Source: Microglena sp. YARC (Eukaryota > Chlorophyta > Chlorophyceae > Chlamydomonadales > Chlamydomonadaceae). From it: a DNA stretch of 64,000 bases. The notes beneath the pieces are model-generated. The model was not told the origin of the DNA. It ran no database searches and saw only the letters and a program-made list of their open reading frames with translations. Location of the stretch: NCBI GenBank assembly GCA_022414725.1, contig CM039462.1:95339363-95403362 (forward strand), given 5' to 3'. Below, piece after piece: positions 35,598-47,143 of the stretch (positions within the stretch are counted from its first letter, which is position 1; every line of letters starts with the position of its first letter). The position numbers and the translations under genes are program-made.

Positions 35598-36352
35598 CGA
35601 AGGCTATCGTTCGGCATTTGCGAAATTACGATCTGCGACGTGCGACTACCTTCTGACAATAACGGTACGTGTCGAACAATTGACGCAGCGTTCCAACGTG
35701 AGCAATCCAGCTTGCGGCCTGTTGCTTTGGTGACTTGGAACTAGGGCGACTAGGAATTTGATCATTGGAAGACGGCTAGCACTGAGTAGCCTCGAGTTGT
35801 CTGATAAAACATGCAACAACTTAATCCAATCATAACCCGGGCCAATCCAATATAGCTGACGAGCTGATGCTTAGGTGGATTGAGAGATCAAATCGACGGC
35901 TGAGAACTCCCGCAACGTCTGAGAAGTGGATTTTCGACGCGAATCCAAAACGTTGGGCCACACCCGGGGGCCTCGCGGGGGGCTACGCCCCTGGCCAAAC
36001 CTGAAACGTCCAGAATCCAGACGCTGTGAATCCAGTCATTCGTGCTCATAACCGTCCCCAACGTCCAGGACCCAGACGTTAGCTGGCGCCTTTTCTGCTT
36101 AAATACCATGCAATCAAAACAAGCAGTAGTCACTACCGGTGCCCAGCTCCCCAAAGCTTTGGCCTAATGATCGGACCTATGTTCATTCCGTCCGAAGACA
36201 GTGAGCGGCCCGAAGGCTGATATACCATGTGATCAAACCCTGTGATAGTTGGTGAGCAGCATGAAGGCTGATAGACCATGCAATCAAAACAAGCAGTAGT
36301 CAGCTACATATAGCTTTTGCATGTGCCTGACCTATGGAGCCAATGCAAAAAT
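35598..36352. other. Intergenic sequence, no gene seen
   Basis: Only a short duplicated motif stands out: ACCATGCAATCAAAACAAGC occurs near 36106 and again near 36276, with a diverged copy near 36222. Confidence 0.6.
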
Positions 36353-36437
36353 GTCCGCTGAGGGGATCAAACCCCCGACTTTCTGCGATTTTGCTTCCAT
36401 TGTAAAGCAGACACTCTAACCACTGAATTAAGCAGAC
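36353..36437 (-). tRNA. tRNA-Val (anticodon UAC) with a 13-nt intron
   Basis: On the minus strand the acceptor GTCTGCT pairs with AGCGGAC (one G-U). The D stem is ATTC/GAGT around AGTGGTTA, the anticodon stem TCTGC/GCAGA, and the T arm GGGGG-TTTGATC-CCCTC. The anticodon loop opens TTTACA; an extra ATGGAAGCAAAAT then follows before the last loop base, at the standard eukaryotic intron position after base 37. The anticodon is therefore UAC (Val). All stems pair, so a functional nuclear tRNA gene is likely. Confidence 0.85.
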
Positions 36438-37034
36438 ATACATGCCAACATATAAAACGTTAATTATTTAGTCTCGGCAGTGATTTGCTGAGTTTATGTC
36501 ACGAACCCTCGTTTGTGCGTGCTTGCGGCGTCTTGTTAGCTTGGTTATGTGGACTCTCTGCGTGTAGTTTGGATTCCCCCTTTACTCCTTGGGTGTGTTT
36601 GGTTGTTCTCCTAGGCACTCATGTCCTTATTTGCAAGAAGGTGGTGCGGGGTTGTTTAGCGCTTTTTCCTGTTAGGGGCATTATCGCTGCATATTAAGGT
36701 GCTCATAGCGCGTGCCCTTGATTGGTCTTTTGCTCTTTGGGCTCAGCCCTCTTCTCTTGTGTTTGTTGGGCTTGGTGCTCTGGATTGCCTGCCTCAGCAT
36801 CCCTCCCCTTCACGCTCCCCTTTCCGCTCTTCTTTCCGCCACTAGTTTGTTTCCTTTTTTTGGACTTGACCTATTTTGTTTTCAGGTTTGTGGGGGTGCC
36901 TTCAAAACCCTCATGCTTTCGTGTTATAAAATTTGATGGTTGACAGGCTGTGCTGCTGTCCAGTCTCGGCAGTGATTTGCTGAGTTTATGTAACGAACCC
37001 TCTTTCTAACCCTCTCTCTCACTATATGGACAGT

Positions 37035-37140
37035 TTGGAGGGCGGTATGGTCCAGACCCGGTCATTAATGCTTCGGTGACCGGAGTTCGAGCCCTGCTGC
37101 CGGAAGACGGCGGGTGGTTTCTCGGGTCCGACTTTAGGGC
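37035..37140 (+). repeat. Possible SINE with an RNA polymerase III B box
   Basis: TGGTCCAGACCCGG is followed 30 bp later by GGAGTTCGAGCCC, which matches a B box (GGTTCGANNCC). It does not fold as a tRNA. Confidence 0.3.
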
Positions 37141-37824
37141 GGTGTTGTTTCACTGCTAGGACATGAGCCCCTGGTAATCTTTCTTTTCAACTATATTAAG
37201 TTCACAAAGGGCTGGTAGACAAATAAATAATCTTGCCAAGGTCAACGCACTCTCTATGAGGTGTGGGGACTAACTAATCCGCATGAGGTGGCATCCCGCC
37301 CTATCTCTGTCCGGTCTGGGGCCCTTGCTGTGGCTGATTTTTGGGCCCGCATCGCTGACTTTGTAGCCATTGGGGCACCCCCGGATGATTAGGAGGACAC
37401 TGTGGACCCTTGTCACCCCTTCATTAGCCATGGGGGAGCCAGGGTCAATATGGGTTCTCCCCCTCAAACTATTCCGCACGAAGATGCTTCCCTCATCCAC
37501 GATCCTCCCCTTTCTCCTCCCCCCATCCCCCCTTCACCATCTACGCTCTTCAATCCTGTTCTCCCCATGGTTCCACTGGTACCCTCCCCTTCTCACATGC
37601 ACCGGTTTGGTAGCCAACTGATTTTGCCAGATTAGTGGTCTTACGATTAGCTGATACCTTTTTGCTAGTCTTTCATTGCACGCGCCAGCTTGCTTGCCTC
37701 TTTACGCTCCTCTTTTCAGCTCCTCTTTCTTGGGTGCTTAGCATTAGATCGCTCTCGGGTTCCGTACGTCACAGGACACTCGTTTGTCTAGTTCTTTGGT
37801 TTGGACCTTCATGCCCGCAGTTTT

Positions 37825-37885
37825 CGGGTTTGGGTTTGGGGTTTAGGGTTACAAGTTTCCACCCTGGACCCTAAACCCTAACCCC
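37825..37885. repeat. Short inverted telomere-like motif
   Basis: GGGGTTTAGGGTT is followed after about 18 bp by ACCCTAAACCCTAACCCC. These are TTTAGGG-type motifs facing each other over a short spacer. Only two or three units are present per arm. Confidence 0.5.
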
Positions 37886-38995
37886 TCCCTTCTCCTTTTC
37901 GCCTCCCTTTCTCGCTGGCTGTGCTTAGATTGTAGGTTTCGATTCTCTACTAATAGCCCTAGTTTGTGGCTTCTGGTGTACGGGCAGGGCAGGTCTACCA
38001 AGTGTGGTGGATTCTCTTGCCCCTGACATGTGTGCTTGCCTTCTGAGTCTTGCTCGGTTGGTTTCTGGCCTCTATGTTTTCGGCTGGCCTCCCCCTTTCC
38101 TTCATGGGGTGTATATGGTTATCATCCTTGACACTCCGGTCCTTTTCTGCAAGTTGGTTGTGTCGGGTTGTCTTGTGCTTTCTTCCTTTGAGGGCATTAT
38201 CGCTGCATATTAAGGTGCTCATAGCGCATGCCCTTGGGTGGTATTTAGCTCTTTTCGTTTGGCCTTCCTCTCTTGTGGTTGGTGGGCTTGGTGTTCTGGA
38301 TTGTTTACTTTTGCATCCCTCCCCTTTCCGCTCTCCTTTACGCCTCTAGTTTGTTTCGTTTTTTTACTTGACCTAGTTTGTTTTCAGGTTTGTGGGGGTG
38401 CCTTCAAAACCCTCGTGCTTCCGTGTTATAAAATTGGATGGTCGGCAGGCTGTGCTGCTGTCCAGTCTCGGCAGTGATTTGCTGAGTTTATGTAACGAAC
38501 CCCCTCTCTCATCTTGCCCCTGACATGTGTGCTTGCCTTCTGAGTCTTGCTAGGTTGGTTTCTGGCCTCTATGTTTTCGGCTGGCCTCCCCCTTTCCTTC
38601 ATGGGGTGTCTATGGTTATTATCCTTGACAGTCCGGTCCTTTTCTGCAAGTTGGTTGTGTCGGGTTGACTTGTGCTTTCTTCCTTTGAGGGCATTATCGC
38701 TGCATATGAAGATGCTCATAGCACATGCCCTTGGGTGGTATTTAGCTCTTTTCGTTTGGCCTTCCTCTCTTGTGGTTGGTGGGCTTGGCGTTCTGGATTG
38801 CATACTTTTGCATCCCTCCCCTTTCCGCTCTCCTTTACTCCTCTAGTTTGATTCGTTTTTTTACTTGACCTAGTTTGTTTCCAGTTTTGTGGGGGTGCCT
38901 TCAAAACCCTCGTGCTTCCGTGTTATAAAATTGGATGGTCGGCAGGCTGTGCTGCTTTCTAGTCTCGGCAGTGATTTGCTGAGTTTATGTAGCGA

Positions 38996-39113
<118 letters not shown>

Positions 39114-39179
39114 ATGACCTGGGATTCGTGTTGGCTGCATAATATATCAGATGCTTGTAGCCAACAGATCTGCCCTATG

Positions 39180-39465
39180 TGGTGGATTCTCTTGCCCCTG
39201 TCATGTGTGCCTGCTTGCTGAGTCTTGATCAGATTGTTTTCTGGACTCTCTTTTTTTCTTCTGGACTCGCCCATTTCTTCTTGGGATGCCTATGGTTACT
39301 CTTCTTGGCACCCATGTCCTTTTCTACTCGTTGGTTGTGCTGGGCTGACTTGCGCTTTTTTCTGTTAGGGGCATTATCGCTGCATAATAAGGTGCTCATA
39401 GCATATGCCCTTGAAAAGTCTTTAGCTCTTTTTGTGCAGCCCTATTCTCTTGTGGTTGTTGGACT
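39180..39465. repeat. Partial diverged copy of the about 490-bp repeat
   Basis: It begins GGTGGATTCTCTTGCCCCTG, as at 38004, and shares GGGGCATTATCGCTGCATAA with the others. It stops near 39465 before a T run. Confidence 0.65.
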
Positions 39466-39589
39466 TTTTTTTTTAGTTGTGAAAGGATTTTCACCCCAGG
39501 AGGTGGGTCTCCCGACACAAACCAGCGACACGGAAGATTCAGTTCGAATGGTGGTGCCACTCCTACAATATGCAAAGTAGGCGCACTTA

Positions 39590-39960
39590 GGGTTGGTGAG
39601 AGATACCAACCCACGACCAAACGAACATTCACCACTACCCCTGTTGACCACGGCAGACAAGCGCCCTGCCATGGTCGTTAGAGGTGGAATCAAGGAGACA
39701 TAACTAGAGAACCACCCGAGGGCAGAAATCCGACAGTACTTCCCTACAAGGTTTGCTTAGGGCCAGGACGCCAAAATACTGAGGAATCGAACCTCACCAC
39801 CCCCTTCCTACTCTTGCAAGTAGGGTCGATACAGCAAGGGTACTGTAGATCACAAGGGATGTAGAACACACCACATTTGTAACTCAGCCTGCGTGTCTTG
39901 CGATCTAACGCCGCCCCCTAACCGCTAAGGTAAACCTCGGCAGGATAGGAAAAGAGCAAT
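39590..39960 (-). repeat. tRNA-related SINE-like sequence
   Basis: On the minus strand TTAGCGGTTAGGGGGCGGCG (about 39925) resembles an A box. GAGGTTCGATTCCTC (about 39780) is a B box inside a T-arm-like hairpin. The spacing is too long for a tRNA unless the middle is an insertion. A second tRNA-like D arm occurs around 39680. Confidence 0.35.
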
Positions 39961-40422
39961 CTCCCGTGGAACTGTGGTCTGGGCGATTTTCACGCCCAGA
40001 CCGGTCTATCTAGGCGAATTTCACGCCCAGACCAGGGTGGTGGTGGTGGTATGGGGGTGAGGGGTGTGTTGTCGAGGTATGGGTGGGTGGTAAGCTGTAA
40101 GGAGGGGTGTGTTGTGGTGGTAGGGGGGAGGGTGTGCGGTTATGTGTGTGGTGGTGGGGGAGTGAGTGTGGGTTAGGTGGTGAAGAGGGAAGGTGTGAGT
40201 ATGTGTGTGTTAGGAGGGGGTGATTTACTGGCCCAGACCGGTCTAGGCGACTTGCACGCCCTAGCCAATGTTGTGGTGGTGGGGTGGGGGTGAGGGGTGC
40301 AATGTGAAGGTTGGTGGTGGTTTGTAGAAAGAACGTGCTGTGATAGGGGGTGAGTGTGGGTTATGGGCGGTGTGGTGGGGGAGTGAGATTTTGGGTATGG
40401 TGATAAAAAGGTGTGTGTGTGT

Positions 40423-40460
<38 letters not shown>

Positions 40461-40680
40461 GTGTTGGCTGTGTGAGGTTGAAGAGGTGTGATAGAGGGGG
40501 AAAGTGTGTGTAGGTGGAGCGTTAGGCTGTGGGCAAGGAATAAGGGTGGAGAAAAGAAGAAGTTGAAAAGAAACTTTGACCACAGGAGGAAGCATACCTA
40601 AGCATACCTTAGAAGGTCTGAATAGGAGGTGCCGGGAAAAGGGGGTGAAGGTGTAGAGCAGAAAAATCAATTCAACGGGA
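39961..40680. repeat. Low-complexity GT/GGT sequence with GGTCTGGGCG hairpins
   Basis: A perfect hairpin GGTCTGGGCG/CGCCCAGACC lies at 39978-40005; diverged copies are at about 40001-40035 and 40228-40260. The rest is GGTGGT and GTGTGT sequence with a G run of about 39 near 40421-40459. No gene is supported. Confidence 0.8.
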
Positions 40681-40782
40681 GCGAGGTACGAGCTCCACGG
40701 CAATCACGTATTCAGGCGTGATTGCGGAAATTTCGCAAATCCTGAAGAGGGTGTGGGGGGATTGATGTGCGAATAATTGTGT

Positions 40783-41512
40783 AGACTGACAGCGCCGCGG
40801 TACAATGATGAGGGGTCCAGGCCAGGTCCACTGCGTTCCAGCGTTCACTGCGAGGGATGGGGAGTAAGGAGTTGCGAGAAATGAGGGAGAAAAGGTCTGG
40901 TGGCCGGCGTTAAATGAGCCTGAAAACCAGTACAGACTGACAGCGCCGCGGTACAATGATGAGGGGTCCAGGCCAGGTCCACTGCGTTCCAGCGTTCACT
41001 GCGAGGGATGGGGAGTAAGGAGTTGCGAGAAATGAGGGAGACAAGGTCTGGTGGCCGGCGTTAAATGAGCCTGAAAACCAGTACAGACTGACAGCGCCGC
41101 GGTACAATGATGAGGGGTCCAGGCCAGGTCCACTGCGTTCCAGCGTTCACTGCGAGGGATGGGGAGTAAGGAGTTGCGAGAAATGAGGGAGACAAGGTCT
41201 GGTGGCCGGCGTTAAATGAGCCTGAAAACCAGTACAGACTGACAGCGCCGCGGTACAATGATGAGGGGTCCAGGCCAGGTCCACTGCGTTCCAGCGTTCA
41301 CTGCGAGGGATGGGGAGTAAGGAGTTGCGAGAAATGAGGGGAGACAAGGTCTGGTGGCCGGCGTTTAAATGAGCCTGAAAACCAGTACAGACTGACAGCG
41401 CCGCGGTACAATGATGAGGGGTCCACGCCAGGTCCACTGCGTTCCAGCGTTCACTGCGAGGGATGGGGAGTAAGGAGTTGCGAGAAATGAGGGAGACAAG
41501 GTCTGGTGGCCA
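40783..41512. repeat. 151-bp tandem repeat, five copies
   Basis: Units begin AGACTGACAGCGCCGCGGTA at 40783, 40934, 41085, 41236 and 41389 and are almost identical; the fourth is 153 bp. The array ends near 41510. The 65-residue minus-strand frames repeat with the unit and are not evidence of genes. Confidence 0.95.
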
Positions 41513-41989
41513 CCTACCTATGGAGCATGGCGGTCTTCGGGTCTTTTTCGATAACTTCATTTTACCCCAAAAAAACAGTAGGGGTCATTCCGATAGTCCC
41601 TCCGCACGAATTTTATCTCGGAGGATGTCCGGTAGATTTTCCCGTGCAATACCGTGGTAGTACCGTGGCAGCAGTACCGTGATTTGCCATGGATGATTCG
41701 CCTAAGATTCGGGAGCTGACGCGACCATCACTGCGTGACGGGAGGTTACACGAATGGATAAGAAAAAATACGATTAGCCTAACGGCTAATGGATGCGAAG
41801 CATCAATCAAAATACGACAAAATACGACAAAATACGACAAAATACGATTCATTACACTTTGTTACACCTTTCTACTCTCCGCGCAGGATGCGACTGATAT
41901 ACCGGTTACCGTTCCGCCCCCGCTACTCGCATGACTGTTGGTTAGCGATTCGCCCGAAGGGCTCATATGCGAAGCATGTGACGCCGCTG
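41513..41989. other. Junction region with small palindromic elements, left side of the viral insertion
   Basis: There is no gene. ATTAGCCTAACGGCTAAT followed by GATGCGAAGCATC (about 41773-41806) and a related TTCGCCCGAAGGGCTC with GCGAAGCATG (about 41950-41980) are hairpins. A four-fold ACGACAAAATACGACAAAAT repeat lies at 41813-41848. A clear viral terminal inverted repeat was not identified. Confidence 0.5.
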
Positions 41990-43058
41990 TTACTCAGCAA
42001 ACCGTTTGGGCTTTCGCACTGTTCTTTTTGCTTTTGGTTCGTCCTTCTTATCAAGAGCAGTAACAATCTCGTCATAGGAATAAAATGCCTTTGACCTTTG
42101 CATCCTTCTGATTTGATTGTCTTCTTTTTCTGGCTCCAGTCTATCTTTCACGTTTGTAACAACGTTCAATTCGCTTGGTCTATACAGACGTTTGACTCCT
42201 CTCAGCTTGAATCTGTATGCTATGTGTTCTTCAATGGTGTAAATCTCTGTAGAAAATCTGGCCTTCTCCTTTTCAAATGTCTTCTTCTGTAACATTACAC
42301 GCACTCTGTCTCCTACTTTCAGGGTCACTTTGTCGTTCACCTTTTGATTTTTTTTTAATTGAGCTTCATATAGCTTTTGAGAATAATCGAGATCGTCATC
42401 GAGGCGAAGCATCTTTCAACCCAGAATGAGGGGAGTCGTTATACAGATCAACAATTTCACCAAGTGCGTCTACCCATTTTTTAGTCTTGTTCTCTAGTGA
42501 GTATTTCTTTATCAGACCCTTCAGTGTCCTAGTAAATCTGTCAACGATTCCCAGCTTGTTCCCCATCGGAGTAATGTGGTCTTCTTTTGCAACGTCCGTA
42601 TATACCTTTATATTTAGTTCTTTATTGAAAGACTCAAATATTGAAGATGCAAAAAAATTATCTCCTGATACACTGTTGATATTTTCGTCTACATCGCCTA
42701 TAAATTCCTGATAGGCATCTAAAACGTCATCCATCTTACCGCTTTTCAGTGGGTAGCAATAAGCTTTGTGAGAAATGATATCAATACACATAAGAATTTG
42801 ATTGATGTTGTTATTTATCCTCTTGCTCGACAATGGCATAATTGCCACATCAATCTGGAATGATCTGGGTTTTGCAGTGATCTTGAATTTGAATTTAGTG
42901 TTTTGTGGTCTTTGGTAAATTTGTGTTAGCTCTCGTGGATTGAAGTAATCTTCGATATCTCGTTTGGTAATCCCGTCGTCATTTAATCTAGTAAATAGCT
43001 TTGCCTTGGACAGCAATTTTAGATTTGGATTAGCTTTCAAAATGGATTCAAGATTCAT
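41990..43058 (-). pseudogene. Retroviral-type (rve) integrase, frameshifted
   Basis: It would insert viral DNA into the host genome. The first frame (43058-42396) holds the RNase H-fold core: FQIDVAIMPL (first aspartate), SGDNFFAS (second) and GIVDRFTRTLKGLI, where the third acidic residue is Asp rather than the usual Glu. The second frame (42412-41990) has the C-terminal SH3-like domain (LKVGDRVRVM, YRPSELNVV) and a basic tail. The frames overlap by 17 bp at CGATGAC, so a +1 change is needed. This is either a real frameshift, a consensus error or, less likely, programmed frameshifting. It lies directly downstream of the helicase frame. Confidence 0.8.
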
Positions 43059-43094
43059 TATATATATTATGAATGTTTATGGAGGGGGGGGGGA

Positions 43095-45165
43095 TCAATC
43101 AGTATTTTTTTGGTTCGCTCTGTTGCATTGCAGGCAACACAGATGGCAATTCGATTTGATATGATGCAGGGCGTTGTCCTCTCTGTCTACAGTACATTGG
43201 TTTTTTGAATGTTTTTCTACTTCCATGTACTGTTGGCATTTCCTGCAAATTCTATAATTTTCCTTTTTGTAAAGCTCTATGCACCAATCAACAGTGATGT
43301 AATTTTTGCAAGGCACGAAGTTCTTGTCTCGTTTCCTGTCTTGTTTCTTGTAGCTGCAAATCTTCCCGTTGAAGAACTCTACCAAGTTCAATTCCTTCAA
43401 GTCAAATTCCAGGAAATACACGTCAGATAGCCTGACACACCTTGAGACAGCACAGTAGGCCCAGCGGATGTCTGTTATAATGCTCATGTCGCAAATGACA
43501 AATTTCTCATCAATACAAGCACCTTGTTCTGAATGGCAAGTGTTAGCGTGTGATAGTTTGAAATGTTCGACAATCATGTCATGGGGGATATCGACTCTAA
43601 GTTCTTTGTCTTGAACATCTTGCAGAGTGAAATGTTTATTGGTTTGTCCAACAATAGTGTATCTGTAGTTGGGTCGCATTTTTATCTTCTTGCTCTTGAT
43701 CTTAGGCGCACCCTTGGAAGCGCTTTGCGCATGAGTCCCGCGGGGAGTAATCTTGGGAGAATCCTTTACCACTCTGTTTATTGTTGTCTTGCAGATCAGT
43801 TCCTGATTGTAGTGATATTTGATTCCATTGTCCAGTGTCTTGAGTTTATCAGCTTTCTCTATCTTTTTCTTGTCAATCAGACTGTCTAGATATTTGTTGA
43901 CACTATTCGAACTAGTATCTCGATGTGTGATCGCTTTATTAATACCCAGTTCTTTGAGGTCTTCCAATGATTTCAATATCTTTTTTGGGAAATGCTTCAA
44001 GATAGTTTTATAAACACCCAAGTCAGAATGAAATAGGTCATTGAAAAATTCAATCATTTTCAATTTATCTTCATCTGTATCCAATCGATGATTCTTTGTT
44101 AGCGTCATTGTCCATTTGAACATTTTGGTGATATACCCTGTCTTTTCATCAGTGCTTACGTCATCTCCAATGGATTCCAGTTGATGAGAGTCTCCGTTAG
44201 CCAGTATGTATAGTTTTTTATTCTGCATAAACTTGTACACGTCAACCAGGTTGCGTCTTGTGAGCAACATTATTTCCTCAAATATTACGCATTTAATTCC
44301 TTCCATCGAATGACAACCTAGTGTTTTATTCGCATTATGATCAAATCCCATGAGGCTGTGAAATGTGCATGCGTTGATACCAGTGGTTTTCTTGAGAGCT
44401 TCTCTAACTTGTGAATTCCATGGAGCCACTACCAATATCTGGTTTGGTTCAAAATTCTTTAATGCATCTACAATTGTAGTGTACGACTTTCCACAACCAG
44501 CTAGACCGTTAACAAATGTTCTATTTTTTACCTCTTTTGTGCTTGTTGGATTTACACGGGATTGTAATATATATTCGTCTAGATTGGTTTGAAGGTATTG
44601 TTTGATCTCCTTTGTACTGAGTTTACTAACGTCTATTTGTTGTGTATTTTGATTCTCTGTGTCTAGCCTTTGATTCGTCCCTAAGGGATTCGCCTGTAGG
44701 CTAATGGATTCAGAGCATCCGTCCATATAGTGGATAATCTCTTTTTCAGCTTTTTTTCGTGTGGGTTTAGGAATGTCCTCCTCCTTCTCCTCCTCCTTTA
44801 TTGAGTTATTATGTGGGCGAAAATCATAACCAATAGGATGATTTGGTGGCATTGATTTGTTCTCCCATTTCAATTGACCCAGTCCGTCTCCAATAAGGCG
44901 CTCAATGCAACTGAAATCGTTTCCTTCTTTCAAAACATATACAGCATCGGTTTTGACGGCTTTAACCTCAATGTTTGATTTAGCCAATGTTTCTATCAGT
45001 TCGTTTACTTGAAATCTTGCCCTATTGACAATAGCTATTCTCATTGGTAAAAATCCGCTTGTTAGTTCTGTTTTTTTCGTTAAATTCACAATGTGTAAAT
45101 CTTCGGATAGTGAGATCACGCAAGATGACTTGCCGTTTTCCTTTTTTTAGCAAGTAATTGCAAGC
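43095..45165 (-). pseudogene. 3' part of viral polymerase gene: polymerase motif C, SF1 helicase, HNH-like domain
   Basis: The open frame (45119-43095) begins inside the polymerase palm: residues 55-62 (VKTDAVYV) fit motif C of protein-primed B polymerases. After a charged linker an SF1 helicase follows, with Walker A NGLAGCGKSYTT (about 204-215), Walker B VIFEE (about 278-282), GDSHQLESIGD (309) and HANTCHSEQG...AVSR near the end. A C-terminal zinc domain (CRKCQQY, CTVDREDN, CLQCN) resembles HNH endonucleases. The stretch 45120-45165 continues the palm in another frame; an extra A in an A7 run explains the shift. Helicase and polymerase on one chain would couple unwinding with synthesis. Confidence 0.75.
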
Positions 45166-45194
45166 AATGGGCGTTCCTGCTTCCGAACGGATTT
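45166..45194 (+). repeat. Left terminal inverted repeat of copy C
   Basis: This is the exact inverse of 57894-57922. It is followed by subterminal palindromes (TTACGATAAAATCGTAA near 45248) matching those of copy A. Confidence 0.93.
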
Positions 45195-46919
45195 CCAATC
45201 TTACAATCACTTTTGGGGGGTCTTTTGATGCTTTACAAATGCAATCTTACGATAAAATCGTAAGATTGTAGTCAATTTTCACAAAATATGCTCGAAATGA
45301 GCTTGAAAGACGGAGAAACGTACAGATTGCGAATGTTACAACGTTGAAATGCCATATTTTGTAACAAAAGGTGTTAACATCAATTCGTGTCTTACAATTA
45401 TAATTGTAAGAAATAAAGGGAAAGCGGACGGTTATTAGTCGGCAGGCAGAATTCAGCTTTTACATCTTACAATAAAAATCGTAAGTATAATTCATTTAAT
45501 TTAGTAAAAAACGGCTATGTGTCAAACATCTTCCTCATCCTCCCCCCCCCCCCCCCCCCCCCCCTCCTCGTCCTCCTCTTCCTCCTCCTTCTCCTCCTCC
45601 TTGCCCCCATCCCCATCTTCCTCCTCCTCCATCTCCTCCTCCTCAGCAATGTCTGCATTGTCTCCATCCGATTGCACAGCCTCTGCCTGGTGTCCTTCTC
45701 AATGGATTGACAAGCTAGGAGCATGCTTGTGTGGTACTTTCTCTGGATCTTCATACCCTTGGTAGGTTCGCAGCTAAATTGAAAATGCGTCAAAGGGAAT
45801 ATCGCCCGTCCATGTTGCTTTTCTCCTAACCCCACGGTAATAGGCACAAGCTTGTGGTCCATCCAATCTTCTGGCCAAGTTGGGTATTGTGTTTCAGTGT
45901 ACACCAACTTCTGAGCCCCAGAGTACAAGGGCTTTAAATACACACATTCCACTTCTCCATTCACTGGTAGAGATTTGACCTCCACCACGTCCCATCCTCT
46001 CAATCCGCTAGAGTCATCCATTTGTACCTTGAACACAGCGACATGACCAACAACCAAATCAGTAGTGGGCTCGTAGGCTATTCTTCTATCCGGCTTCGTC
46101 CCTTGTGAAGAATATAAGTACAACACATCCTCCTCCTCTGGCCTTTCCATATTAGTCTCCAAAGTGTGTGCGACCTTCATAGTCTTGGCAATCTCGTTAC
46201 TTGCAGGTAAAATGTCTGACACATCCATGGACAAGTCATCCAATGCTGCTATCAAGCGCTTGGCCATTGATTTCTCAGACTGTGTCAGAACACGACTGGT
46301 TGCTGACAAATCCGATGGGAAGTCGACAAAATGTTGGTCTTTCGGGTACTCCCCAGTCACAGCATCATCTGGTTGAGTGCTCCAATAACTCTTCTCAACG
46401 TTGAAGAAATCAGTCCACCACTTATTGCTGGCTTCCCAAGTTTCACGAAGCTTCTCGGCAATATGTTTGAAGGACAGGGCATGGGATGGGCCATCGGCTG
46501 CTGGTTCATTCATCGGCTGCTGGTCACCGGCTGCTGGTTCTAGAAGGTCCTCCGCTGCGTGTCGTACACGGACATCAGCTACGGGTCCTGCACGGTCGTC
46601 ACCGGCGGTTTGTACAGGACCATCGGCCACGTGGCCTGCAAGGACGTCGCCTCCGGGCTTCTCGTTATGAATAGTCTTCCAGACAGCCGCCCAGTTTGCC
46701 TCAATATTTTTGAGCTCTTCAATCTTGATCTTGGGGGCATCCTTAAATACTGTACTGGTGTCCACCAGTGGGAAGCCTTGGAGGACGTAAATAGGTTCAG
46801 CGTCATTGTCCCACTGTCCTCTCCAAGATCCTGACTCGTCATACTCCTTGTAATAGACCCCTGCAATTGTTGGTGTGCAAACATGTATTGTATATTAGTG
46901 AATCATTTAGGACACCCAT

Positions 46920-47070
46920 ATTCCTCCCGACTATACTCGGGAGCATCCCTTGGATATACATCCTAGGTCCTAGGTACTACTTCCTTTGTATCATTTAATT
47001 TCTATTGAAGACAGTACATGTAAATCAATGAGGACATGGCACACCCATATTCCTCCCGAGCATAATCGGG
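46920..47070. repeat. Paired hairpins in gene 1 intron 4 of copy C
   Basis: CTCCCGACTATACTCGGGAG (46924) and CTCCCGAGCATAATCGGGAG (47054) are each preceded by ACACCCATATTC. They correspond to the pair in copy A at 29455 and 29584. Single hairpins occur in intron 3 (47768) and two in intron 2 (48488 and 48552). Confidence 0.9.
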
Positions 47071-47143
47071 AGCATTGTGCAGACAGTACATACACGCACG
47101 GTAGCATTTAATTTGAAAATATCAGTATGTCAAGTATTCTTAC

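Noticed and set aside
36485..38904. Small hydrophobic frames on both strands (for example 38050-38349 and 38547-38846)
   Set aside because: They sit at the same place in each about 490-bp repeat and have no recognisable motif. The sequence is better explained as non-coding repeat.
39590..39960. A complete tRNA gene
   Set aside because: A and B boxes are present but the cloverleaf does not close without a large insertion. Kept only as a SINE-like call.
40173..40703. A 176-codon frame with a proline run
   Set aside because: It covers a homopolymer of about 39 G and GT repeats, with no conserved domain.
43209..44592. Plus-strand frames opposite the helicase
   Set aside because: Shadows of the minus-strand SF1 helicase reading frame.
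45022..45210. A 62-codon frame crossing the left end of transposon C
   Set aside because: It spans the insertion junction and is a mixture of terminal repeat and a shifted polymerase frame.
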